From contig NZ_MZNT01000010.1 in NCBI RefSeq assembly GCF_002042965.1, forward strand, positions 248,001-312,000: 64,000 nucleotides of DNA, read 5' to 3'. The first letter of the stretch is position 1, and every line of letters starts with the position of its first letter. This stretch comes from Paenibacillus sp. 32352. Lineage in GTDB: Bacteria; Bacillota; Bacilli; Paenibacillales; NBRC-103111. The notes beneath the pieces are model-generated. The model saw only the letters and a program-made list of their open reading frames with translations, made no database searches and was not told the DNA's origin. Shown one piece after another: positions 51,349 through 59,662 of this stretch. The position numbers were made by a program, and so were the translations under genes.

Positions 51349-54300
51349 GTCCTCCGATAACCATCGCTTTGAAATCGTCAAAGTCGATGGAGGCGTTGGC
51401 ATAGCCATCGATGCCGAACCGCTGGCCGGTCAGCTTGTCGCCGCCTGTGTGCCGGAAGTTGTAGTCAGTGGCCACCTCAACATCGTCTATATAGACGGTA
51501 TAAGTCTTGGCGTCCCAGTTTGCCACCATTTTGATTTTGTACCATGTATTGTACTGAAAGTCTTTGACTTTGACCTTAGTGGACGGTCCATTCTGGACTA
51601 TAATTTTCCCCATATCAAAAGCCGTGACCATGGAATAATTGCCTGTGCCGCTGTCATTTCGCATCATGGCGCCATTGGCGTACTGGAAGCTGGTGTTTAG
51701 TCTGGCACGGTATTCGATGACGATACGCTGATCCGCCTCAGCCTTAACTTCGCCTGCATACGGTAGGAGCAGGTTTGCCTTGCCCGAGGTAGCGGTTGTA
51801 GTCAGCCGGAGGAATTTATTCCCGGCCTCTTCCTGCACAGTGGCGGTAGCGCCATTGGTTAGATCTTCGGTGGTAATGCCGTAAGGGTATTTGCCAACCG
51901 TATCGCCGGAGAAATCCCGGTAAGCGTTATACATTACGCCGTCCCGAATGCTGTTCAGCGAACCTAACAAAGCTGCTTCCGCTTGAGCAAGCTTATCTAG
52001 TTCCTCGTTAAACTGTTCTTTACTCAGATCGGCGTTTGCAGCCATTTCTTCCGCCTTGTTCACTTCGGCCACGAAGGCATCATACTTGGATTGGCTATAG
52101 TTGCCCAGCCCGTCACCCAAAGGATAGGAGAAGTTGGCCAGCTTGTTTCGGAGTTGATTCACAATCTCATCAAGGCCCCATCCCGGAATAACGTTTACGG
52201 AAACGGTGGAAGGAAAATCACGGCCATCCAGCTTCAGGGTGACAGGCACCTGAACAGTACCAAGGGAGTTGAGGTCAAGTCCCTCCGGTTCCCAGCTGAC
52301 AACCTCAGCCTTCTTCGGCTGGCTGTTGTAGACAACATCAACAACGCTGGGCAGCTTAGGGGCCACTCCGGAAGGAATCTTCACTACTGAAGTAACCTGA
52401 ACCACATCAGAAGCTGCAATAACGGTCAAGTTGAGCTCTGCTTTCTTGCCGTTGTATTCTGCTGTAATAAGAGCTGTGCCCGGTTTAACCGCATATACCG
52501 ATTGGGTCACAGAATCCGAATCAATCCTGACCACCCCAGGATCGCTGCTGGTATACCGGGCAGTCGCTGTCACATTCTGAACCTCATAGTTGTTATAGTG
52601 TGCCGTTACCTGCAATGGTCCGCTTGTCTGCCCGCTGGTCAGGATGCGGTGCAATCCGCCGAAGGCAACGGACTGCACAGCTCTAGGATCCGCAGAAACG
52701 GTAACCGTGGCTGTGGCTGTTTTCCCGTTATATGTGGCGGTGATTGTGGTACTGCCCGCACTTACAGCCTTAACCCTAACCCCACCGTCAATAACGGCGA
52801 CCTTCGTATTGGAAGAACTGAAGATTGCTCCTGTGTCAACAGCGGTATAGGTAGCGTCTGTTACGGTATACAGGGGCAAGCTGCGGGTTTCACCCAATCC
52901 GAGCGTGTACCCCGGGGCATCGAATAGCATTTCCGAGGTTTCCAGCTTAAATATATCCAGGCTGTCGATTTCGGCAAAGTTGTTCCCCTTCGAGAAGCGG
53001 AGAATATTGTCGCCTTCCTTCAGAAAGACCTTCGCCGCGGAAAGTCCCCAACGATTCACGCCGGAATAGACGATGTTCAAATTGACGCCAGAGTTCCCGT
53101 TGATCGACAAAATATGGGAAGCATCGGCCGCATTGGGCGAGCCGTTGGCATTGCGCACGGACAGCATGTAAAATCCCGTCTCCGGCACATTGACAGTAAA
53201 CTGGGCATAATCACGAGCGTTCTTGATGTTGGCGACCTTCATCCCGCCGGAAGCGGTGGCCTCCATCCGGACAGCGGGAGAGGTTTCACCGCCCGGATCC
53301 TTTACCAACAGCGCGTTTTCCGCTTCATAGCGCTTCCGCGCCGGCTCGCCCGAAGGCGTGGCAATCGGCAGGTTCGGATCGGCAGGCTCTCCCAGGTTTG
53401 GTGTATTGTCTGTATTCCAGGTGAATTTCTGCCCGTGGACTTTGCGGGTCCATCCCGCTCCTGGCCAGCGGGCCGCATGGTAGATAATCCAGTCCTCTGT
53501 GCCGTCAGGAGACGTGACGATGCTGTGGTGGCCCGGGCCATAAACACCGTTGGCGCTGGAGAAGATCGGCTTGTCTTTTTTCACCCAAGAGTCCGGATTC
53601 ATCAAATCGTCGCCGATCTTGGCCGTGATCAGCCCGAGACAATAACTGTCGGTCCAGCTTCCGTTTGCGGAATAGACCAGATTGATTGTGTCGCCCTTTA
53701 TCGTGACTTGCGGGCCTTCATTGATGCGGGCCGGGGACGATTCCCAATCATATTGAGACGTGGAGAGCAATACCCGTTCCGAACTGATGGTCCGCGGATC
53801 ACTCATCTGTGCGATATATAAATTTTGGAAGCTTCCATCCGTTTCTTCCCAACCGGACCAGATGAAATAATGCTGCTCGCCCACCGTCAGCACAGTGCCG
53901 TCGATCGCCCAACGGTCGGCAGGATCGGTAATCTTCCCTTTGAACTCCCAGGAGCCGGTCAACGGATCTTCGCTCGCGTTCTCCAGCACGTACATGCGGT
54001 GGTTAGCGTTGGTTCCGTTGTCGGCTGCAAAGTAAATAAACCATTTGGATTGACCGTCGGTATCTTTGAGATAATGCATTTCCGGCGCCCAAACATTGGA
54101 ACTGTACATAGTGCCCTTAACCGGCGACCAGGCCAGACGCCTCTCGCCCGCCTCCAGGCCGGTGATCGTCTTCGCTCTACGGATCATGACGCCGCTAGCG
54201 TTGGCAAAAACGTTGTAGTAATAGCCATCCGTGTGCTTGTAAACCCAAGGGTCGGCTCCCGTCTGCATGATGACATTATAGAAATCGGACACATTCTTCC

Positions 54301-54436
54301 CCTCCTGTGAAAACGCCGGCATCGAATCCGCCGTACCCGGCGACGGCTCTGCAGCCCCGGCTAATCCGCTCCATTGCGGCAGCATCAGCAGCACTGCGAG
54401 ACAAAGCAGTAGATGTCTGAAGTTATTTTTGACCAT
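51320..54436 (-). CDS. Secreted multidomain GH43 enzyme with CBM and Ig-like domains
   Basis: About 1038 residues; the ATG at 54436 has AAGGAGG seven bases upstream. A Sec signal peptide (to about GLAGAAEP) is followed by a GH43 propeller with the three acidic residues visible: GADPWVY (Asp 62), WAIDGTVL (Asp 179) and NEGPQVTI (Glu 240). A CBM6/35-like domain begins RYEAENALLVKD (about 367-500). Two Big2-type Ig-like domains, a third Ig-like module (VVDVVYNSQPKKAEVVSW), a helical FIVAR-like segment (SQSKYDAFVAEVNKAEEMAA) and a C-terminal jelly-roll domain (850-1030) follow. Family activity is arabinan, xylan or galactan side-chain hydrolysis. The natural C-terminus seems lost by frameshift (see the SLH remnant). 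Confidence 0.9.
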   Translation of the reverse strand: MVKNNFRHLLLCLAVLLMLPQWSGLAGAAEPSPGTADSMPAFSQEGKNVSDFYNVIMQTGADPWVYKHTDGYYYNVFANASGVMIRRAKTITGLEAGERRLAWSPVKGTMYSSNVWAPEMHYLKDTDGQSKWFIYFAADNGTNANHRMYVLENASEDPLTGSWEFKGKITDPADRWAIDGTVLTVGEQHYFIWSGWEETDGSFQNLYIAQMSDPRTISSERVLLSTSQYDWESSPARINEGPQVTIKGDTINLVYSANGSWTDSYCLGLITAKIGDDLMNPDSWVKKDKPIFSSANGVYGPGHHSIVTSPDGTEDWIIYHAARWPGAGWTRKVHGQKFTWNTDNTPNLGEPADPNLPIATPSGEPARKRYEAENALLVKDPGGETSPAVRMEATASGGMKVANIKNARDYAQFTVNVPETGFYMLSVRNANGSPNAADASHILSINGNSGVNLNIVYSGVNRWGLSAAKVFLKEGDNILRFSKGNNFAEIDSLDIFKLETSEMLFDAPGYTLGLGETRSLPLYTVTDATYTAVDTGAIFSSSNTKVAVIDGGVRVKAVSAGSTTITATYNGKTATATVTVSADPRAVQSVAFGGLHRILTSGQTSGPLQVTAHYNNYEVQNVTATARYTSSDPGVVRIDSDSVTQSVYAVKPGTALITAEYNGKKAELNLTVIAASDVVQVTSVVKIPSGVAPKLPSVVDVVYNSQPKKAEVVSWEPEGLDLNSLGTVQVPVTLKLDGRDFPSTVSVNVIPGWGLDEIVNQLRNKLANFSYPLGDGLGNYSQSKYDAFVAEVNKAEEMAANADLSKEQFNEELDKLAQAEAALLGSLNSIRDGVMYNAYRDFSGDTVGKYPYGITTEDLTNGATATVQEEAGNKFLRLTTTATSGKANLLLPYAGEVKAEADQRIVIEYRARLNTSFQYANGAMMRNDSGTGNYSMVTAFDMGKIIVQNGPSTKVKVKDFQYNTWYKIKMVANWDAKTYTVYIDDVEVATDYNFRHTGGDKLTGQRFGIDGYANASIDFDDFKAMVIGGPKAAPEGQQ

Positions 54437-54750
54437 GTACAATCCTCCTTGGAATCATATCATCCTATTGTCTACGGCGTTCGTGCTACCTAGAGAAGCA
54501 ATAGATTATCCGCGGTACGAACTGTAGAATCACCTCCCTTCAGCCCAGCTGAGACTGACCAACGCAGCTTTGCTTGTCTGTTATCTTGCTGATGACAAGC
54601 TGGAATTCTTTTCGGGGAGCCCGCAGGGATCTATCCCATCACCTCACAACAAACAAACCAATTTTATGTGGAGCTTTCGGCAGACAGGAATGATCGCTCG
54701 CAATAAATCGCTTTCATTTTCACTATGAGCTTCGCTCCATGGATGCCTAC

Positions 54751-54815
54751 ACTATACTGTGACCCTTCCTTTCTTGACCTTAAGATTCTTTAGGTCTTTC
54801 TGTACGATTTTTGTT
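54751..54815 (-). promoter_or_regulatory. Promoter with 38-bp element, copy B
   Basis: The element at 54778-54815 is 35/38 identical to copy A, and a -10 (TATAGT, 54751-54756) lies 21 bases away, as at copy A. It would start transcription near 54744, giving the GH43 mRNA a leader of about 300 bases. No riboswitch class is recognisable in that leader. It contains an AAGGGAGGTG sequence about 100 bases before the real start that leads only into a 15-codon GTG frame. Confidence 0.72.
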
Positions 54816-54965
54816 ATTTACCCGCAGCCGGACAGTCCGTTTGAAAGCGGAATTACTACAATCACAAACGGATAATGGCAAGACTAAAAAGCATGAGTCC
54901 AGTACAGTACCGAACTCATACCCAAAACACTACCTAACCATACATTGTCTAACAGGCTTTGTATT

Positions 54966-54996
54966 CAGTTATGAATCTTTAGTGACGTCTATATAG
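54966..54996. mobile_element. Solitary IS630-type terminus
   Basis: The sequence CAGTTATGAATCTTTAGTGA and following CGTCTATATAG nearly equals the reverse complement of the left end of the IS630-derived element at 62392-62423, with only a few differences. No transposase or second end is visible nearby, so it is a solo end left by deletion or one end of a degraded miniature element. Confidence 0.6.
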
Positions 54997-55043
54997 CCTC
55001 CACTATCGAAGCATATTAAATGATTAAAGCATTAAATGATTTA

Positions 55044-55196
55044 CTACTCTATTCCAGAAAAAGAAAGAAGGTAAATACGGCAGACATCAAAGTTCATGTA
55101 TGTTAGTTTTTCCCCGTCTGTGATAAGAAGAAACTGTGTACCATCGGTCGCCATAATCTTTTTCCCGGCATAATCAGCAACGTGCAATGTATTCAT
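55044..55196 (-). CDS. 50-residue uncharacterised protein
   Basis: ATG at 55196 with AAAGGAG ten bases upstream; stop TAG at 55044-55046. The product (MNTLHVADYAGKKIMATDGT, then QFLLITDGEKLTYMNFDVCR) has alternating strands and looks like a small beta-rich protein. I do not recognise the family. It starts 30 bases after the zinc-ribbon-type gene and is probably coexpressed with it. Confidence 0.5.
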   Translation of the reverse strand: MNTLHVADYAGKKIMATDGTQFLLITDGEKLTYMNFDVCRIYLLSFSGIE

Positions 55197-55225
55197 CTGC
55201 TCTCGGCTCCTTTGTGGGAACCGGC

Positions 55226-55549
55226 TTATTCAGCCGGTTCAATCTCTTTCACGTTTTCGCTTTGGCAATTGGGACAGCCTGGACTATACGAAAGGCAATC
55301 CTCACATAAATGGAATCCGCAGTTTTCGCAGTATGGGGACGCAGCCATTTCCTGAAAATTCACTTCGCTGCACCAATCGCAATCGGAACTTTCGATTTCC
55401 GTGCATTGTTCCTTTGACTTTTCACAAAGGCTGGAAAGGCTCCAACCTGTTAGGATCATGAGCATGTTATCTATAGTGGTCTTTTCCTGATCGTTGGCAG
55501 AATGATAAGCCTTGATTAACTGCGCGCCCTTTTCTACTGCATTTGTCCC
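55226..55549 (-). pseudogene. 5'-truncated Cys-rich zinc-ribbon protein
   Basis: The C-terminal ~105 residues look real: NAVEKGAQLIKAYHSANDQE, then a Cys-rich part with SDCDWCSEVNF, YCENCGFHLCEDCLS and GCPNCQSENV. At least four CxxC pairs could hold two zinc ions. The frame continues upstream to 55762, but that part has unusual Arg/Pro/Ser composition and lies antisense to another coding-like fragment. I therefore place a junction near 55545. No ATG or GTG is found at the expected beginning, so the gene has lost its 5' end. Function unknown. Confidence 0.55.
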
Positions 55550-55566
55550 GAAGCTTGGCGACGATC

Positions 55567-55686
55567 TGCTGCGAAGCGCCCGTCGCTTGCGCATTGGAAT
55601 TGTGCAGCTGGGAAATGGACCGACATACGGTGCTGGAAAAATTCCGGGAGCTGGATCTGAAAGGGCTCGACCGGCTGATCGGATAA
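55567..55686 (+). pseudogene. C-terminal fragment of an unidentified gene
   Basis: A plus-strand frame reads CEAPVACALELCSWEMDRHT and VLEKFRELDLKGLDRLIG, then TAA at 55684-55686. It looks like a helical protein C-terminus. It abuts the truncated zinc-ribbon gene at about 55550-55565, so both seem to be halves left at a deletion junction. I do not recognise the family. Confidence 0.35.
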
Positions 55687-55766
55687 TGGGGAGCAGCAGG
55701 ACAAGCAAGGGCGGGCGGATTGCCGACCAAACGGGGGACGTTGCCGAGACTTGGAAATACATTAAT

Positions 55767-55814
55767 AAAAGCAGGAAGCGCAGAGCCGCAAGCGGCCTGA
55801 TCTTCCTGCTTTTT
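55767..55814. terminator. Bidirectional terminator after the SLH protein
   Basis: AAAAGCAGGAAG (55767-55778) and CTTCCTGCTTTT (55802-55813) pair perfectly over 12 bp, with an inner GCCGC/GCGGC stem. T-runs lie on both sides. It ends the minus-strand SLH gene, whose stop is at 55824. Confidence 0.85.
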
Positions 55815-55823
55815 GTGCTTTTA

Positions 55824-58800
55824 TTATGGTTGAATCGAGTTCAGCAAATCGCTTATGGCCGAATTCAGCCTTAGCGTTCTTAGAATCAAAGCGATCGCTT
55901 CCGCACGGGTCGTCGCCCCATCCGGCGCAAAGCGGTCGTTGTCCACGCCTTGCAGTAGGCCCTCATTTGCCGCTTTTTCAATGACCGGTTTCGCCCAGTA
56001 GCCGGAAGGAACGTCGGCGAACGTCTTCGCGGCGCCCGGCCGCGGTGCGGCGAAATCCGCAATGCGGGAGAGCATCGTAACCATTTCGGCGCGGGATATT
56101 CGGTGATCCGGCCTGAATGAACCGTCTTCATAACCTTGGATGATGCCGTTCGAAGCCAAAATGCGGATGGCGTCTTCAGCCCAATGGCCGGCGGTATCGT
56201 TGAATTGCGCTTGCTGCGCGCCTGCGGTCAGAACGAAAGTCTGTACAAGCAGCTTGCTGAATTCCGCCCGCGTCACGGCTGCATCCGGCGTAAAGGTGCC
56301 GTCCGGATAACCGTCGGCAAAGCCGAGCATGGCGGCAAGCCGAATATCGTTAGCAGCCCAGTGAGACGCCGTATCCGTGAATGAGACGGCACGATTCGAG
56401 CTGATCGCGCGCTGCATATAGTCCAGCATCTTCTCCAACTGGACGAAGTTTTTAAACGGCTCACGCTTAAGATCCGCAGCGGGGGCCGCCGGCTTGTCGG
56501 GCGGAGTCGCCGGATTATCGCTGTCGTCGTTTCCGCTGCTTTCGTCGCCGCTAGTGCTTTCGTTTCCGCCACTATTGCCGCCGCCAGGGCTATCGCTTCC
56601 GCCTGGCGAGGAGGCGCCGGTCACGGTCACATGAATATCGACGGCTCGGTCGCCATAGACCGCTTGGGCGACCGTGCTGCCGGGCATAAGCCCAGTAATC
56701 ATGCCGTCTTTCGCCGCAGCGACGTCAGGCGATTGAACGGTCCACGTCACATGCTGCGTGACATTCGTTTGCTTCCCGTTCGAGTATGTTGCCGTGATGG
56801 TAGCCGATGCTGCCTGCCCGACTTGGACCGAAATATCCGCCGGGCTGGCGCTCAGGTCTGTCAGTACGGTGTCCTCCTTGGGCGGCACCGGCGGATCAGG
56901 CGGAACGGTCGGAACAGGCACTACCGTAACCGTACGTATAACTTCGAGAGCGGCATTTCCGACGACATCAAGTACATTATAGCGCACGGTATACGTACCT
57001 GGGTTTTGGGTATCTACGCTTCCGCTGATATTCACATTTCCCGCGACTCCGACATTATCGGAAGCTGTAGCGCCCTGCTCAACATAGGCGTCTCCTACGG
57101 TCAATGTCATATGCGACGGTCCGTTCAGCACCAGGGTCGGCGGCGTCCGGTCGATATTTATCTGGAAAGCCAGGGTGCTCGCATGACCTGCACTGTCTGC
57201 CGCCCGGTACGTCAAGATGTGCGATCCTTCTTGCGATACGGTAAAGGTGCTATTATTCGCCACGGCCTGCCCGGCGCTTCCGTCTACAGACAAGATCAAG
57301 GAGGCGAGCGAGCTTGTTGCATATACGTTTGCATAAACGGTGGCCGTGACGTTTTGATTCGTCCAATGTCCGCTGGTGTACGGCTTTCCGTCCGCCGTCA
57401 CCATCGTCACCCGAATAATCGGGGAGGTGGTGTTTACGGTGAAGGGAAGCGTCACTACAACCGGCGTACGGGATGCATCCGAAATCGTCACACGCGCAGT
57501 ATACGATCCGCTCGGGAACTGTGCCGACGTGATCGTCATATCGTGCCGGAACGCTTGATGCAGTCCAGTGGATAGGATGCTGTAAACGGCTTGGGTTACG
57601 GTCGTTCCCTGACTATCCAGCAGGTCGATCTGCAAGGTCAGCGGGTCGCCCGCATCGATGTGATTCACTTCTCCGGTTATTATCAGCTGATTTTGGCCCT
57701 CTAGCTCGGTGAACGAGGAACCGTTCAGGGCTGCTCCGGTCAACCACACGGCCGGAATGCTGTCAACTGCGACGGACTGAACCGTTTCATTGCCTGCCTT
57801 GTCTTCCGCGTACACGGTATATTTGCCGCTATGGTTCACCTGAAAGCGTCCGGTCGCCAAAATATCATTGCCCGCATCTCTGAAATCGGCGGCGCTTTTG
57901 TCTCCCGGCAGCCATTTCAGGACGTCAAGCGAGTTGCCGGTTCCGTAGACGATCGTTTCAACGCTTATGGTTACGGTGCCGTTCGTCAAATCCGCAGGCG
58001 ATTGAACAACCGAAAGCGCAGGTGCGGCAGGCATATTCACCTGATTCGCTATGACGCCCGATATGCTTGCATTGTACGAACGGTCGCCCTCATATTGAGC
58101 CGTCAAGCTATGCGCTCCAGCCGATAATTCGGCTATGCGGAGAACCGCCGTTCCATTGGCATCCAAAGCGCTGCTTCCCAGAACGGCTTCTCCGTCCTTA
58201 AAGGTTACGACTCCGGTCGGCATCCCAACCCCCCCCGTTACCGTTGCCGTTAAAGTCAACGGCTCGAGGTAAGTGGAGGTCGCCTTCGAAACGGAAAGAG
58301 AAGTCGTCGCTCTGAAACGTGCTTTTACAGGGCTCCGTCGCCTGACGGTTGTACCGTCGCCGAGCGACCCTTGGCCGTTCTCGCCCCAGACCCATCTTTG
58401 CCCGCTGCTGTCCACCGCTTGCGAGCTGCCGAATCCAGCCCGGATGGTTGTGAATGTTACAGGGTTCCCATTATCCGTGATGTTGACCTTGCGAGGGACA
58501 GAGCTATCGGTCTGCGTGCCGTCTCCGAGCTGACCGTTGTCGTTAAATCCCCAGGACCAAACCGCGCCTCTGCTATCCAATGCCAAGGCATACCTGTCTC
58601 CCGCGGATATGCCCGTGTAAGTAACGGGTACGCCGGAATCCGTAACCGTAAGCTTTTTCGGCGTAGTATTTGTCGTTGTCGAGCCGTCCCCAAGCTCGCC
58701 TTTGGTGTTGCTCCCCCATGACCACAAATTACCGTCATCGTCCAAAGCGAGGGAAAAATTGCATGGACGTCTGGCACAATTGAATGAATCGCCTGTCGAG

Positions 58801-59534
58801 ATCGCTTTAAATCGCACGGGAGAACCGTTCTCTGTGATGTTGATCTTATTTTGCGGCTGAAATTCGATGTTGTTAATTTGCCATATGGCTCCCCGGTTAT
58901 CGAGCGCCATCGCATTTTCATCCACAGCGTCTATGCTTTGGAAGGACACGGGAGTCCCGCCGTCGGTCACGGCGATCTTCATCGGCACCAAAGACTGTCC
59001 CGGAGTATAGCCTCTGAAAGTCCCCCAAGCCCACAGCTGTCCCTCAGCATCAATTGCCAGCCCATTGACGCGCTCCGCGGCAATATCCTTAAATACGACA
59101 TCGGCTCCGCCGCTGTCCTGCGCCGCAAGTTTCCCCCAAACCAGAGATTCCGTTATGGTTCCGTTGCCATAACCCAATTGACCCAAACTATTATCCCCGG
59201 TTGACCACAGGTGCCCTGAACGGTCCAACGCGATCGACCAGTTGAATCCCGCAGCCACTTTCTGAAAAACGACGGGGACGCCTTGATCCTCGACAACGAT
59301 TCTTTTCGGTTCAGCGACGCTTCGTTTCGTGCCGTCGCCATATTCGCCATAATCGTTTTTGCCCCAGGCCCATAGGTGTCCGTCGCTGTCCAATGCCAGC
59401 GCGGTACCCGTTTGGGAAGACAACGAGGTCACCGACAAGCCGGAAGCGTCTGCCGTTGCAGGACCCGAAACCGAGCCCAATGCCGGAAATAAAATCAAGG
59501 CCAGCAGCGCGATCGTGCTTATTTTTTTGTTCAA
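55824..59534 (-). CDS. Large secreted RCC1-repeat/Ig-like/SLH surface protein
   Basis: About 1236 residues. The TTG at 59534 is chosen because GGAG lies six bases upstream and the signal peptide begins there (KKISTIALLALILFPALG). About seven RCC1 repeats follow (LALDSDGHLWAWGKNDYGEY, SIALDRSGHLWSTGDNSLGQ, LALDSRGAVWSWGFNDNGQL), forming a propeller. Next are a Big3-type domain (TVTGGVGMPTGVVTFKDGEA), further Ig-like modules, an HYR/DUF5011 domain (VGDAYVEQGATASDNVGVAG) and a Big2 domain. A Gly/Ser/Asp/Pro-rich linker leads to three C-terminal SLH motifs (HWAANDIRLAAMLGFADGYP, HWAEDAIRILASNGIIQGYE, YWAKPVIEKAANEGLLQGVD). SLH motifs attach it to pyruvylated wall polymers. Binding partner or activity unknown. 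Confidence 0.9.
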   Translation of the reverse strand: MNKKISTIALLALILFPALGSVSGPATADASGLSVTSLSSQTGTALALDSDGHLWAWGKNDYGEYGDGTKRSVAEPKRIVVEDQGVPVVFQKVAAGFNWSIALDRSGHLWSTGDNSLGQLGYGNGTITESLVWGKLAAQDSGGADVVFKDIAAERVNGLAIDAEGQLWAWGTFRGYTPGQSLVPMKIAVTDGGTPVSFQSIDAVDENAMALDNRGAIWQINNIEFQPQNKINITENGSPVRFKAISTGDSFNCARRPCNFSLALDDDGNLWSWGSNTKGELGDGSTTTNTTPKKLTVTDSGVPVTYTGISAGDRYALALDSRGAVWSWGFNDNGQLGDGTQTDSSVPRKVNITDNGNPVTFTTIRAGFGSSQAVDSSGQRWVWGENGQGSLGDGTTVRRRSPVKARFRATTSLSVSKATSTYLEPLTLTATVTGGVGMPTGVVTFKDGEAVLGSSALDANGTAVLRIAELSAGAHSLTAQYEGDRSYNASISGVIANQVNMPAAPALSVVQSPADLTNGTVTISVETIVYGTGNSLDVLKWLPGDKSAADFRDAGNDILATGRFQVNHSGKYTVYAEDKAGNETVQSVAVDSIPAVWLTGAALNGSSFTELEGQNQLIITGEVNHIDAGDPLTLQIDLLDSQGTTVTQAVYSILSTGLHQAFRHDMTITSAQFPSGSYTARVTISDASRTPVVVTLPFTVNTTSPIIRVTMVTADGKPYTSGHWTNQNVTATVYANVYATSSLASLILSVDGSAGQAVANNSTFTVSQEGSHILTYRAADSAGHASTLAFQINIDRTPPTLVLNGPSHMTLTVGDAYVEQGATASDNVGVAGNVNISGSVDTQNPGTYTVRYNVLDVVGNAALEVIRTVTVVPVPTVPPDPPVPPKEDTVLTDLSASPADISVQVGQAASATITATYSNGKQTNVTQHVTWTVQSPDVAAAKDGMITGLMPGSTVAQAVYGDRAVDIHVTVTGASSPGGSDSPGGGNSGGNESTSGDESSGNDDSDNPATPPDKPAAPAADLKREPFKNFVQLEKMLDYMQRAISSNRAVSFTDTASHWAANDIRLAAMLGFADGYPDGTFTPDAAVTRAEFSKLLVQTFVLTAGAQQAQFNDTAGHWAEDAIRILASNGIIQGYEDGSFRPDHRISRAEMVTMLSRIADFAAPRPGAAKTFADVPSGYWAKPVIEKAANEGLLQGVDNDRFAPDGATTRAEAIALILRTLRLNSAISDLLNSIQP

Positions 59535-59616
59535 TGAAATCTCCTTCTCCTTTTTTGCATTCTTTGCAGGTTTCGACAGTTCCGTCCCTTTCAAAGCATA
59601 CCGGATTTGGGCCTTA

Positions 59617-59656
59617 AAAAAATCTAACCCCGGTTATAGACGGGGTTAGATTTTTT
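59617..59656. terminator. Perfect 16-bp bidirectional terminator
   Basis: AAAAAATCTAACCCCG (59617-59632) and CGGGGTTAGATTTTTT (59641-59656) pair perfectly around an 8-base loop. It lies seven bases after the stop of the MalT-type regulator and about 80 bases before the SLH gene start. The SLH gene therefore needs either read-through or a promoter within or just after the hairpin. Confidence 0.92.
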
Positions 59657-59662
59657 AAACGA

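Noticed and set aside
54697..54712. Possible cre site (GAAAGCGATTT on the minus strand) upstream of GH43
   Set aside because: The second half-site departs from the consensus at two key positions; lies downstream of the predicted start.
54811..54996. 61-codon plus-strand frame
   Set aside because: Its 3' half is the IS630-type terminus; no ribosome binding site or family.
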